Positions 38,501-50,134 of a stretch of DNA of 64,000 nucleotides are shown here, piece by piece. Below the pieces are notes generated by a model. It ran no database searches. It saw only the letters and a list, made by a program, of their open reading frames with translations, and was not told where the DNA came from. How positions within the stretch are numbered: position 1 is the first letter of the stretch; every line of letters begins with the position of its first letter. This stretch comes from Ulva prolifera (lineage: Eukaryota; Chlorophyta; Ulvophyceae; Ulvales; Ulvaceae), in the NCBI GenBank assembly GCA_023078555.1, contig CM041201.1, forward strand, positions 1,991,713 through 2,055,712. Direction: 5' to 3'. The translations under genes were made by a program, and so were the position numbers.

Positions 38501-41500
38501 GAACGAATAAACAGGGATGGAGTGCCATCGCCCAATCGTATCGGGAAACTGCCCTTCCACGCTTCGATGAGCCGCTTCACTAGCTGTGAGCACTCTGATT
38601 GACGAGCAATGCTGCTACCGGCACCAGCGGTGGTGCTAGCGGGCAGCCCGCCGAGAGGCGTACGGGGTCCTGCTTTCAGCTGTGTGTTTGGTGGGCTGCT
38701 GGTGGAGTGGATCTGGTGCCGATGCCGCACGGCCCGGCCTGGTGTTGTGTCGCACACAGGCCTATGCATGAGAGTGGACCGTGGCCCCCACATGAGGCCT
38801 CACCCAGCCTCATGCATGCAGGAGAAGCTGCAGCAGGACCTCTCAGCAATCCAGGAGGAGCACCGCGCCAAGCCGCGCAGCGCCAAGGCTGCGTCGGCAC
38901 AGCGGCGCTCCTCCGCGGCACGCATGACCCCGGCGGCCCCTCCCCCACCCCCCCGCTCCGCGCCCAGACCGCGCCCCGATGCCGACGCCGTGGCCCCTCC
39001 TCGCCTCTCTGTCGGTGTCCCCACGCGCAGTGTCACACCGCCTCTGTTCCCCCCGCAAAAGACGTCATCTGCTGCGGCGTCGGCAGCGGCAGCTGCGTGG
39101 CTAGGGGGTGCTGGCAGGACAGCACCTGCGGCGGCCCCCGCAATGATTCAGGCCTCTGACCTGCTGGGGGGCGGTGCTGCCCCCGCCTCCGCGGCGAGCG
39201 CCGGCGTGGCCGCGTTTGGGAGTTTGCAAGGTGCCGCCGCCCCGGCCAGCGGGGGCGGCGGCTTGTTCGGCGGCGCAGCGCCGAAGCCGGAGATGGCTGC
39301 AAAGCTGTCCGCGGGGCCTGCAGGCGGCGCCGACAGCGCACGTGCGCGCGCAGCTCATGCAGCACTCCAGCGCACGCGTAAGCCGTCGCCTCTGACTAGA
39401 CCTGAGCATGCTGTGCTGCTTGCTGTGTTTGCGGCGTGCGGTTTCGCCTCGCGGTGCTTTGCTTTGCACCTGCTACTGCTTGATGCCCAGGGCAGTCAGG
39501 GGGCATGGTGCATGAGTCTTGCACAGACCCAGGCACGGCGGCTACGAGCCATCTAGATGTATCGTTCAACCCCCAAGCTGCGGCTGCTCTATGACTCGAT
39601 CCATAAATGGTGAAAAGATTTGTGGGCACCGCAGCGCCGACAACATGCTCGAGCCCTGTATGCATGTCATGTGGATGCCGCCCATGCGTGCGCCACCGCT
39701 GTGACGCGGTGCCCGCCTCTTGGCGCCGTTTACGGAACACTGCTCAAGACTGGTCCGAGACGTCACGTCATGTGATGCTGTCATGCAGGGACAGCATCAA
39801 CAGCCACTGCATCGCAGTCTAACAGCGCGGCCCCCGAGGCAAGCGCTGCGGCCCCGTCCACGTCCGCGGCGCAGCCACCCGAGGCGCCTTCCTCTGCATC
39901 CCTGTTTGCACCCTTTGCCGGGGCAGCCGCCTCGTCCACCTCCTCAGCTGGCAGCCTGTTTGGCGCGGCCCCCCCCGCGGCCGCCGCAGCCGCCTCCTCC
40001 TCTAGCAGCCTGTTCGGGTTCCTGCCGGCGGGGGCCCCCTCCGCAGCCGCCCCCGCCTCCTCAGCCCCCTCCATTGCGACCCTCTTCCCTGCGGCCACCT
40101 CCGCGTCCGCCTCCGCTGCTGCAGCTGCTGCCCCCGCGTCTGCCCCTGCCGCTTCTGCCGCTGCAGCTGCGCCGCTTTTCCCCTCCCTTGGAGGCCTCGG
40201 CCTATCCTCTTCCTCCGCCTCCGCCGCCAGCCCTGCAACGCAGCCTGCCAACGCGGAGCTCCTGTCAAGCAGCAAGCCGCCCCTGTTCCCCACGCCCTCA
40301 TCCGCCGCCCCGCCCACATCCGCCCCCACCGCCCCACTGTTCCCTGCCGCAGCCCCTTCGGCACCCTTCGGCGTGTCAGCCGCCGCTGCCGCCCCCGCTC
40401 CTGGCGCCGCCCCGGCCACCTCATCATTGGGGGCTGTTTCGCTGGGCTCTGGAGCACTCAGCCTCGGCTCCCTCACGTTTGCATCTGACGCCCCTGTCAC
40501 TGCACCCTCCTCCGCCGCCATTCCGCTCTTTGGCCATCCCACCACTGCAGCGCCTGGTGTGGCGCAGCCGACCACAGCCGCCCCGGCGTTCGGAGCGCCT
40601 GCGGCCACCGCCGCCACAACCTCCTTTGCTTCCCTTGCCGCCCCTGCGGCATCGCCGCAGTCCGCCAGCGGCTTCTCCGCCTTTGCTGCGGCCCCTGCGT
40701 TCTCCTCCGCCGCCGCCGCAGCCCCGGCATCGGCATTCGGCAGCGTGTTTGGCGGCGCGGCGTCAACGCCGGCACCAGGGTTTGCTGCCGCTGCAGCATC
40801 GTCTAGCGCCGCATTCTCAGCGTTCGGCGCGGCGCCGGCGTTCCCCGCCGCCGCAGCTTCCACAGCCGCACCGTCCCTCTTTGGCAGCCAGCCAGTTTCC
40901 GCGCCGTCACTGTTCGGCGCCACCCCCGCCAGCTCAGCGTCGCTATTTGGCAGCCAGAGCACCCCTGCCAGCCAGCCTGCGAGCGCGTTTGGCCAGCCCG
41001 CATTCGGCCAACCAGCACAGCTCGGTGCCGGCATGCAAGGGGTCGGCGGCCAATTCGGTCAAGTCACGCCGCTCGGCGGCAACTTGTCGTCGCCGCCCAC
41101 GGCCACGCCTGCGACCTCTGGCTTCGGCAGCATTGCGCAACCGCAGCCGGTCTTTGGCGCCGCGTTCGGAGGGGCTCCGACAGCTTCGGCCGCTGCGCCG
41201 GTGTTTGGCGCTGCGTTTGGCGCCGCCACAGCTGCACCGGGGCCCGTCTTCGGTGCTGCATTCGGCGGCTCCGCTCCTGCCGCGGGGGCGGGGGGGTTTG
41301 CCGCTTTTGCACAAACCAGCGCTCCGGCGTTTGGGGGAGGAGGGTTTGCTGCGGCGGCCGCGTCGAGCGCATCCTCAGGGTTTGCAGCTTTCGGCGGTGG
41401 CCAGACGTTCGGCGGCGGTGCGCAGCCGCCGGCGTTCGGCGGTGCGGCTCAGCCGTCCCCGTTTGGCGCGTTCAGTGGCGGGCCTGCGGCGCCACAGGTG

Positions 41501-41542
41501 CCGCACAACGCCAACCCCGCTATGTTCGCACCGAGGCGGTGA
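29589..41542 (+). CDS. NUP214: Nucleoporin of the NUP214/Nup159 type, two FG-repeat blocks
   Basis: Thirteen-exon model with agreeing phases: 29,589-30,299; 30,878-31,493; 32,070-32,395; 32,779-32,901; 33,374-33,675; 33,872-33,932 (tentative); 34,346-35,645; 36,144-36,343; 36,902-37,144; 37,471-37,566; 37,791-38,258; 38,822-39,377; 39,789-41,542. Product about 2250 residues. The N-terminus resembles the NUP214 beta-propeller, with WVGWSPDDSLLAAACASGHV and a WWAISNSMDELQVQLPG strand, which in other species docks the mRNA-export helicase Dbp5. Exon 7 holds a first SLFG/ALFG/GLFG repeat block. Exons 8-11 are helical and coiled-coil (HFEECLAGVQRHLEEVRAA, LARQARACELKLAAVREML, ISRSLAHLRARLERQRA), the region that binds the NUP88/NUP62 assembly in animals. 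Exons 12-13 carry a second, longer, Ala/Pro-rich FG block ending NPAMFAPRR at TGA 41,540. It should sit on the cytoplasmic face of the pore. Joins at exons 2/3 and 5-7 are least sure. Confidence 0.85.
38416..38450. repeat. Imperfect hairpin in a NUP214 intron
   Basis: CCTGTTCTGCGCTTTCC at 38,416-38,432 faces GGAAGGCGCAGAACGGG at 38,434-38,450. The arms pair over 17 positions with two G-U-type differences and a one-base centre. It lies in the intron between exons 11 and 12. Confidence 0.7.
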
Positions 41543-43111
41543 CAGCCTCACAGCAGCTGCCGTTCCACATGTGACGGCACAACATGTCAGCAGCGGGTGC
41601 GAGGCAGCAAGCCCCGTTGCAATGCTGTGCCGCGTCCCGCCTCCAGCAGCTAGCAGCCAATTTTGGAGCATGTGGAGTATGCGTAGGTGGATACTGGCAG
41701 GGCTGCATCTCAAGAGGCGTCGCTGCAAGCGTGTGTCATAGCCGTCCGGTGCCCACTTCCATGTTGCTGTTGGGAAGGATGCTTGTCTACTGGGTGGCCT
41801 CTTTGCGCGGCAGCTGTGGGGTGCCATACTCCGGGGGGGTGGTGTTGCTGAGCTGTCCGCATGAGTTTCTTGAGTGCTGGCCCATGCTGCTGCCTAGCTG
41901 GTGATGCGAGGGCTCCGACTGTAGATGCTAAAGTGTTGACCTCGCTTGGGCAACTGCCGAGGCCCATCAATGAACCTGGCACCTGCTGCCAAATTGATGG
42001 GCGGACCATTACGGTGTTGCCGCGTAATGGTGCTGTGTAATTGGCGACGAGGTGGGTTCCCACTGGTTTTTAAGGCTTTGGGAGCGGGTCGGAACCAGGT
42101 ATTCTCATTTTTAAGCCTGTCAGACGTTCTCTGGGATACTGCTGTGTGTCCCGACGTGTCCAATCGCAGGTCGGCACAGTCAGGTGATGAGCTCAAGGAG
42201 AAATACCTTGGATTGCCCATCTATGCACACTGGATCAGCGACGTGGCATTGCCCTCAACGATCGAGTCGGTCTCTTTAGGTCAGTGGGTTTGAAGGCAAA
42301 GTTGCTCCAGCCCACACGGTGTCCGTAACCCGTCTGTTTTGTGTTGTACTGGTCAGCTGCTAAACTGTCAGACATCATTGCTATGGTCTAATGATTGTGA
42401 GCATTATCTTGGTCTCTGATTCCTGAACAATATGTTGCAAGGGAAAAGCCAGCGAGGCAAGAAGCAGTGCATGACACAGTCCAGGGCACCACACACCTAC
42501 TGAACCATCAACATGCGACACCCCGTACCACCACACACACAATCCTTTGCTCGGCAACCTTGGCTGCGTGTGCTTTCGCGCTCATGCGCCTGGCTGGTGG
42601 GTGGGGTGTGGGTGTTGGGTGGGAGGCTTGTGTGTGTGGCTGTGGCCGGCGCAGGTGCTGACGTTGCGTGGCTGTGCTGTGTGGGCTTGTTGCGTGATGT
42701 GCGATTCCCCTGGTTGCTCGCGGGCCTACCTGCCTTGCTTACTTTGTCCGTGTAACACACATAATCCAGCACCCACCCCGGCCAGAGCAAGACACACTCA
42801 GGCCCCCGTAACCACAACCACGCTCACACACACACTACCCCACACTGACCCCGCCTCGCAGCACCGAAAGCATGCGCAGCACAGGCTGCAAAGCCGATCG
42901 TCAAGAGGCACGCACAACCGTCCCGGACAGGCCGCTCACCTCCTCCGACGCACCCACCCCATCCGGTAGCAAGTCGCCGCCCGATGAACGTGTGCCATGC
43001 GAGACCTGACGCAGACGCAAATGTGTAGTTTAAATGATGGTAAACTGTGCGCGACACAAAAGGGGTCTAAAGCTTTACTTAGGCGAGATACCAGCTGAAA
43101 AGGCGCAATCA

Positions 43112-43312
43112 AACCGAGACGCCATGCACAGACGCCTTGCCCGTTTGCTCAAATCAGCTCCGGCACCTCCCCCGCATGCAGAACTGCCGCCGTCCCCCCC
43201 GATCGCTCCGACCGCTCAGCCATCCGCTCCCTCGCAAACTCCGATGCTTGCATAAGCGCTATTTCTGGACGCCACCGGGGCGAGCAGACCCAGACCTCGC
43301 TCCGATGAACAG
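43112..43312 (+). pseudogene. Decayed partial copy of a NUP214 FG-exon segment
   Basis: This stretch aligns by eye, almost without gaps, to about 35,009-35,205 in NUP214 exon 7. Shared anchors are CAGCTCCGGCACCTC (exact in both), a CCCCCCC run at the same spacing, CGCA(G/A)ACT-CC-A-GCTTGC, and (C/T)GGACGCC(G/A)CCGG(C/G)GCGAGC. Translation still begins SSGTSP, as in the parent, but then breaks into other frames with stops. I estimate about two-thirds identity; this was not computed. Confidence 0.5.
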
Positions 43313-44410
43313 CCTGCGTCCTGTGCCCCCGGCGCAGAGGCCGTACCTCCTCCTTGCCTACCCTCCGGCGCCTCCACGCGGTGCCGTCACGGGCGGCCAC
43401 ATGTCGCCGGCAGCGGCCATGCATGCTCGGGTGCACTGCCATTGAACGCCACCTGCATTTCTCTCGCTTTGGGCCGCAGGTGACCCGCAGGTGAAGTCAG
43501 GTGGCAGGTTGTACACATGGCGGTGATGGGGTTGTCATCGAGGACCTTGCACTGTACACCGCCGTGAAAACTGCCGTCAACGCCGCATGTCCTGCTGGCA
43601 TGATCTGCGAGGAGACAGCTGATGGCCGAATCATCGACGTTCTGGAGCACCGGAGCATCCTCGGTGCGGCTGACATCCACCTGCTCCTTTCGCCCACCTG
43701 CAGCAGCTCCCACTGCGGCGTGTCCGCTTCCTTCCTGTGTGGTTAGCGTCAGCCGTGTGTACTTAACCTTGATTACTTCGAGTTACTGGCCTGGATGATG
43801 GAAATGCATGGGTGCGCGGCTCCACGACAACACCTCCGCCACTTTAGGCGGCCTTCTCCACGCTGGCGGGGTCCTCGCCGTCTGGCTTGATGCTTCTCAT
43901 CTCGGCTTCTCGGCTGCACCAAAAAAATAACTCGCAAAGCTGTCCTCGGCTTCCGGCCTGGTATCCTAGCTGGAGGACGGACTCTACGTGGGTATGAATT
44001 TGATTTTACGCCTCTTGGCGACTGCGTAGTCTTATTGATTGTGTTGTGGCCTCATGCGGTCGTCTGCAGTCTACTGTGACTATTCGTCTGTTCATTGACA
44101 GATTTTTTGTGTTTACTTGTTCTCCTGCCATGGACATTGCCACCTCAGATATACTTCTCTTTCTCTGGTTTTTGGACAGTTGGATTTGTTCTTGCGTTGC
44201 TGTAACTGCACGGGGTGGAGGTGCTGTGAAGGTGTGTTGGCGTGCCTCTGTCATGCATTGCCCACAGACACATGCGGCGTCATGTGCCGAGTCTGGCGTC
44301 AGGATTCTGAGTTCCGGGTGCTTCCGGTCTGAGTCAGTCTCGCTTTAGAGGACTAAATGTTGAGGAACTTGCGACCTGTAGTCGGTGTTGATTGCTTGAC
44401 TCACGTAGGC

Positions 44411-44446
44411 GTCTGATGAAGGCCCTTGGTAAGGCCCAAAACAAGT
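44411..44446 (+). other. Hammerhead-ribozyme-like core, probably decayed
   Basis: CTGATGA (44,413-44,419) is followed by a GGCC/GGCC stem (44,421-44,424 with 44,433-44,436) and then CAAAAC. Active hammerheads need CUGAUGA, stem II, then GAAA; here the expected G is replaced, so activity is unlikely. Stem I and stem III partners are not convincing. Similar signatures occur near the ends of Penelope-like elements and retrozymes, but no reverse transcriptase is visible beside it. Confidence 0.3.
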
Positions 44447-44884
44447 TATACCGGTCCATCATCATCGTGTAATTCGTATCAGCCAGTGCACTTTCTACCT
44501 CACTGCACACGCTGCCATTCGCTGCAATAGCAAGGGCACGAAGTATTCTCGAGTCTTATAGCACAAGTTTGTTGTCAGGGTGGCACGCACAGCTGACACT
44601 GTTCTGAGCACGTCAGATTTGAAAGGCCACTACTTGCCTTCTAAATTCGACAATGAAATAGTTCAAGCATTTTCTGGTGCCAACAAACCAAATCATCCTC
44701 AACAGAATCAGCATGCGAGATATCAAGCAAATTCCTGGACATGGTGGCAGATGAAGCGCCGCTTGTACTGCAAAATCGGCATTCATGGCTCGTATTATGC
44801 AGGTCTGATCAGATCACTAACAAGTCGATCTGTTGCAACTCGATTGAAATTCTGAGCGATTCACAGGTGTGGCTGAGAACTTCC

Positions 44885-47800
44885 TCAGTGACCCAACCCG
44901 AGTATTGTGTCTCTTGACCATATGCCTTGGTCCGACAGGCCCGCCACCTCATCGATCTCGAGGAGAACTTGCCTATTGATATCACACACTAACTGTTGTT
45001 CCTTTTCAAGACTTCCCATCATACCGCGGAGCGACAATAGGTTAGCAAGGGGGCCATCTTCTTGTATACTTGACAGCGTTGACCTCAATCGCCGACGTTT
45101 GAACAGACGAGAAAAACGGCCTGCTTCTGCAACTTCAACTACCTGTTTCAACTCTGCAGGTATGGTGGCATTGCCTTGCTCCTTCAGATCGTAGAAGTGG
45201 GCTTGATAGAGGACGTCTTGTAGAAGTGTGAGTGCATCTGCTCTCGGCAACTCTGAATACCAGCATGGCTGAAGGCCATCCATCCAATAAATGTGCCAGG
45301 AGTCTTTGAGATCTGTTAGTACCACTGCGGGCCGTTGCATACTTGAATGAATGTTTGCCAGTAAAACTTCTGCTTGAGCTTTCCAACACGCCACTGCATA
45401 TACACGAAACATGCTGCTTCTATGTGGTGACCAGACTGTGCTTGGCACCCAAGCGGCAGATGCAATTTTGCAAGACCAACAACATCATATTGCAAAGGCT
45501 TCAAAAAGACATTCACCTCAGCAACGCACCCTTCAGTTTGGCGTCCGAGAGATCTTTTTCCAATTCAAAGCATATGCACATACCGTTCTGAACGACGGGG
45601 GACTCGTAGTATCTGTCAAGGGCCACGACCACATCGCTTGTTCCCGTCACCTTGATGGGTGTATATATGGACAAGAGTTTCGGATGCGAGTGTGTAGAGA
45701 ACACTTTGAAATGATCCGTCAACGCCTCACCTAGACATTCTTGGATGTGACCAGTCAATGCTTCCCTCTGCAACGCCTCGGTCTCCTGGTCAGCCCAAAC
45801 AAACATCTCGATTGTAGGAGCTATCCCCGGCCGCGGCAGCGCAAGAGGCTTCTGGACGACTTCCAATCCATCTGAAATACCCACAGTCTTGAACAAACGA
45901 CCGACATTTGAAGAGTTTGCCCGAGATATGGTAAACGATTCGTCCTCTTGACGACGCTTCTCTGCGTCAGCGAGCAGCTTGTCCAGCCCTTCCTTTATGT
46001 ACTGTCGGTCATCTTGACCTTCAGAATGTTGAGCTACACCTGCATGAAACAAAGACACGGCACTTGCAACATTAATCTGCCACAACGGCCTATTCAATAA
46101 ACCTACAAACGCGAATTCGAGCAAGATGGCGGCCTTGTCCCTAATTTGTCGTGCACATCAATGCCACACGCCTCTAGTTCTAGCAGTACAATCGAGAAAC
46201 ATTGGGTGCTCACAGATGAACCGCTCCATCCTATACCCCTACTCTTTGATGTACTGACTCTTTGATGTACTGAATCAAAAGACCCTTTAAAAGTCTGTTA
46301 AGCCACGATCTAAAGTCCGTTGCAGTGCGCGATTTCTCTTATTTGAATGGGTACCAATCTAATGATCGTAGCGACCGCACACTACCAAGGCCTCAGAGTA
46401 AGCGAACTTCAGTCACTCAGCATAGCACTCGGAGACCGATTGGCTAAGCGTTCGGAAAGGTTATAGCGCCAGGCCCACCAGCTCCCGAGCATGGCAGCGG
46501 ACCAGGATGATGATGTTAGAACATTGATCGAAAGGGATTTTGTTTGGCGTCGGTGGCATAAGGGTGGGAACGTGCATGCATGCACAATGGGCAAAACAAT
46601 ATGAGATTACACGAGCGCACAGCTGCATGTACACTGCTAGCTTGATAAGAAGGTTATGCAACTATGAATACACATGCTCTGTGCTTTTGATGTGCACTCA
46701 CACTTTGTCAAGTAACGTTGGCGAGGTGACCAAACAGCGGGCTTGTGTGCTTACTGCCACCCTGAGGTAGTGTAGTTGCCATGAGAGAGTTGGAGCGCTG
46801 TGAACTTCCGAATGTAGGCGCTTGGCCGGGCCGGCGCATGCGCCTATGTAAAAAGTGAAATAATTACAAAATCTGCTCAAAGAAATGTCAGAATGAGTAT
46901 CAGCAGCAGCATCGTATGCCATTCGCGCAAAGCTCTGGTCACAAATGTGGCTCTGACCTACCAGGTTGCCGTGAAAGCTCATGAATATCAGCCGCTTGCG
47001 CCGTGCTGCTGGTTAATGAAACAAACATGTACGGAGCATTGGGGAAGGTGTCACTGGTACTGGTACCCCGCAACGGAGAGATGGTGGAGCAGCAACAAAT
47101 AGGCACACCAGCGAGGAAGCAAACCTTGTGGATCAATTTCAGAACTTGATGAGTATACACGAGTCACAAAACACAGAAACTCAGGAGGTTGAGACCATAC
47201 ATGCTATGGAATGCAATTTGACGCAAGCCTCGCAGCGTGTTCTCTTGTTGTGAAGATGCTTGTTCTTATGTGCGGTGAATTTGCTCCGAATGGAAGTGCA
47301 GGGAGATGGTGAATGAGTAGTCTAGTATACGATCTCGCCTCCTGCGGTAGTACCTGCGATTGTGCCCCTCCGCTCTACTTTTTAACCACATACAGAGGCC
47401 GGAACCGGGGTGGTGGTTTGGGACCTTAACGGCTACGGTATGCCAAGTCCTTATTGCAGCCAAAAACAATTGCACTCAGTACAGCCAGGCGACCCACCTG
47501 CAGCCGCTTCCTGGAGGCGGAACCGGAGCGCCAATCTGAGATCTTCATCGCTTGCCGCCAGCAGATCAACACGTTCTTGACGTGGAATCTTCACGAACAA
47601 GTTGATGACCTTTGCGCGCTCATTCGGATCGCTGAATAATCTTTGCAGCCGTGATGTTGAGACTGCAAAATTGCCTGTAGGGATCACAAGCGATGCTTGA
47701 ACTTCATCAGCGCAAACGAAAACAATGCGCTGCGAGTTGCGCAGACCATGACATCATGCCCTAGACCAGCAGCTTGCCGCCCCATCACGAAGCGATGGCG

Positions 47801-48500
47801 TCGAAACAAAGCATTACTCGCAACACATTATGCCACATATTGTGCTACCACATGTCAGCGACAGACATCCTTGCATGTCGCCGTTTGCGAAAACATGTGT
47901 ATTCCGTGAGATCTTGAAGGCATGCTGCAGAAGACGTCAAGTTTGGCAACCTTCTGATTCACATATGGAGCTGTGAGGCGCAAGAATCTTCACAACAACG
48001 AGTCAGTCCACAAGAATCACAAGTCAACCACTTTGAATTCAACACCTGGCTCATACCTCAATAGTATGGCCATGCTGTGAGAGCCAGCGTGCACTTCTGC
48101 GCACACAGACGAGTGGTGGCAGGCTAAGCCGGCTGTGACACCTCTACTGCACAGCCTTTGCATGCATACACCAATGCTGTGACCTCACGACAGGCGTTCG
48201 CCACGAGGAACTATAGCACAGGTGCCCCAACCCCAAATAGCTTCATGCGGCATTCAGCAAACCAGCACAGGCAAGTGCGAATAAAAAAAAAAACATTTCT
48301 GAAAGCGCACGTGCTTCAGGATGACAGTTCTTATGAAGCAGGCCTCCTGGACCAGGCCCCAGCGCAGTCTTCAGCTCCTCCTTTGTCGCAGCTCTCACCA
48401 TAGCTGGGCTGGAGTACGTCTTTTCGTGCAGTTCCTCCGCCGTGCCTGCTGGCAGGTCACCAAACTCATTGATAAACACCTTCAGCTCTGATGAAGCCAT
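44885..48500 (-). CDS. Crinkler-like protein with PD-(D/E)XK nuclease-type motif
   Basis: Four exons, downward: 48,500-48,311; 47,662-47,498; 46,039-45,530; 45,393-44,885. All phases agree; 457 residues. The N-terminal third is helical (ELKVFINEFGDLPAGTAEEL; NERAKVINLFVKIPRQERVD). The middle reads IKVTGTSDVVVALDRYY, then GMCICFELEKDLSDAKLK, VACWKAQAEVLLANIHSS, RPAVVLTDLKDSWHIYWMDG. A conserved Asp in TSD, an ExK in FELEK and a following Q/A-x-E-LLAAN helix are the layout of restriction-endonuclease-fold domains found in eukaryotic Crinkler (CRN) proteins. The tail is helical, with a basic stretch RFSRLFKRRRLR that could be a nuclear signal. In other lineages CRN proteins are effectors or derived from transposon-borne nucleases; here the role is unknown. 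It could also be an unrelated algal family. The start is MASSEL at 48,500; an upstream in-frame ATG (MQVIMASS) is possible. Confidence 0.45.
46241..46272. repeat. Two exact 16-bp tandem units
   Basis: ACTCTTTGATGTACTG occurs twice in direct succession (46,241-46,256 and 46,257-46,272) inside an intron of the Crinkler-like gene. Likely a simple slippage duplication. Confidence 0.8.
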
Positions 48501-49865
48501 GATGACCTGCACACAGACTTTGCAGTCAAATTTGCGATGCTCTGTTTCAGTGTCGGCATCGGATGTGCACTCTACGCCTCAACACACCCGTAGATGCCTC
48601 TACTAGCACTGCGGCGTTAGAACAATCACAACGGTTTCTTGTTGCGTATGCCTTGGAAAGGGTAGGCCACCAACGGCACCTCATGCTAGCCCCTGTCTGA
48701 GAAGGTTAGCATTGTGTACACGACTGGCACAGCACACTTAAGCTACCTATGATATGACCGCAACGTCTGTCAATTACGAAAACCATACTGTTGTAGGCAG
48801 AGGATGTTGGCCATCGATCGAACTGCATCAGTTACCACATAGCGCTTTGATGACATCCATCGTGGCTGAAGACCCGATTCACGGACGCAAGACTCAGGCA
48901 AAACGATATTGAACATTTCGCAGAAGTGCCGGCGTTTTGTTGCACACATCTCTTTGGACGGCAGATGACAATGCTCATCGCAACGCTTGGTTTCAGAGCA
49001 GCCCTGCGTGTCTGAAATGCCCTAATGCCACAGCGGCTCGCAGTCATGTGAACCGTACCTGTACCGAAACTCATAGCAGAGTGCGTTGCGCCTACGGACA
49101 CTGGGTGCTCTGTGTTTGTGTGGTGCTCATCGCGTCTTCTTGTCAGCACGCGGCCACCCAACCATGATCATGAAGTCTCCCCTCGTGTGTTCATGTCCTG
49201 CGGAGACACTTGGTCGTCAGTTCCTTCGCAAGTTGCATACCGCCTCGGCGTAGAAGGTTAGATCAAAATTCATTTCGGGACGATGAGGGCAAGTTGACAT
49301 CATGTGCTTTTGAGGGCCATGGCATGGAGCATTGAAGTCAAAACGGCACGTCACCAGAGCCCTGCAGGAGTCACCGCACGTTCGTGAGGCAGCGGACAGC
49401 ATTGCACCTCGAGTCGCGGTTCGCGGCAGTCTGCACGTCGGCAATTTTCAGCACGGCGCTGGTGGCACACTTCTGCGTACCGATGCCGTAACTGGCGGAA
49501 CCCGGGCGTCAGTGCCGTATGCAAATATCACCATCTGGCTGTGCAAAAACTCATTTCTATCCGATGTAGCTTGCGTGACTGTCTTGAAGCAGTTGCCTGC
49601 CCGCCACGTGATATGGCGCCACACATGTCTTGAATTTAATGAATTTCAGAGATTTCGTTCATGACAAGAAACACCGAGTTACCATCTGTTCAAGATTCTG
49701 TACATAGCCTCTGAGCCTGATCTCCTGTAGACCGTCTGCAATGGCCTGATTGGCCGCACTGTGGGGCCCACCTGACTGCGTTGGTGTCTGAATGGTGCAT
49801 TGGTTGATTGATAAGTTGTATTCCGTTTTAGTGTGAGTCGACAATCGGGCACCTCAGCGCCATCT

Positions 49866-49917
<52 letters not shown>

Positions 49918-50134
49918 CATTGCTCAACGAGACAGTGCATCCTCGGATCATGCATGTGTCAGGCTCACAACGGCTCCATGCTCTCAACAGGTTGATCATA
50001 TGAACGGTGCTGCACCCACAGACACTCAGCGCACGCATGGTACACGCGATCTCCCAGCGTGCGCAGCTGATGCCATGGCCAACGCCCAGCGCTGCGTTAC
50101 AATCCTACGCATGCCGACATGCTGCACGGCCGGC
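48501..50134. other. Intergenic between two minus-strand genes
   Basis: No gene supported. It contains the CA microsatellite at 49,867-49,916. It should hold the promoter of the Crinkler-like gene and the 3' flank of eL28. Confidence 0.5.
49867..49916. repeat. (CA)25 microsatellite
   Basis: Twenty-five uninterrupted CA units between CATCTC and TCATTG. The CVCVCV stretch in the opposite-strand frame is an artefact of this repeat. Confidence 0.95.

Larger units (their letters stand above)
41543..44884. other. Degenerate, repeat-derived intergenic DNA
   Basis: About 3.3 kb with no intact gene. It carries scattered short frames of biased composition (His/Pro/Thr-rich at 42,770-42,970; VVIEDLALYTAVKTAVNAAC at 43,528-43,590), a decayed copy of nucleoporin DNA and a hammerhead-like motif, both listed separately. 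The frame at 41,946-42,293 (ending ELKEKYLGLPIYAHWISDV) is open but of unknown origin. Taken together it looks like the remains of mobile or duplicated sequence. Confidence 0.45.

Noticed and set aside
39781..41034. 417-residue minus-strand Ala/Gly-rich frame
   Set aside because: Antisense shadow of the Ala-rich NUP214 FG exon; no splice or family support.
39720..41741. A 673-residue plus-strand frame, very Pro/Arg-rich
   Set aside because: It overlaps the last NUP214 exon in another frame; the NUP214 frame has FG repeats, phase-matched splicing and a family-like end, while this one is a shadow of GC-rich codons.
49679..50038. Minus-strand frame containing a CVCVCV run
   Set aside because: Translation of the CA microsatellite.
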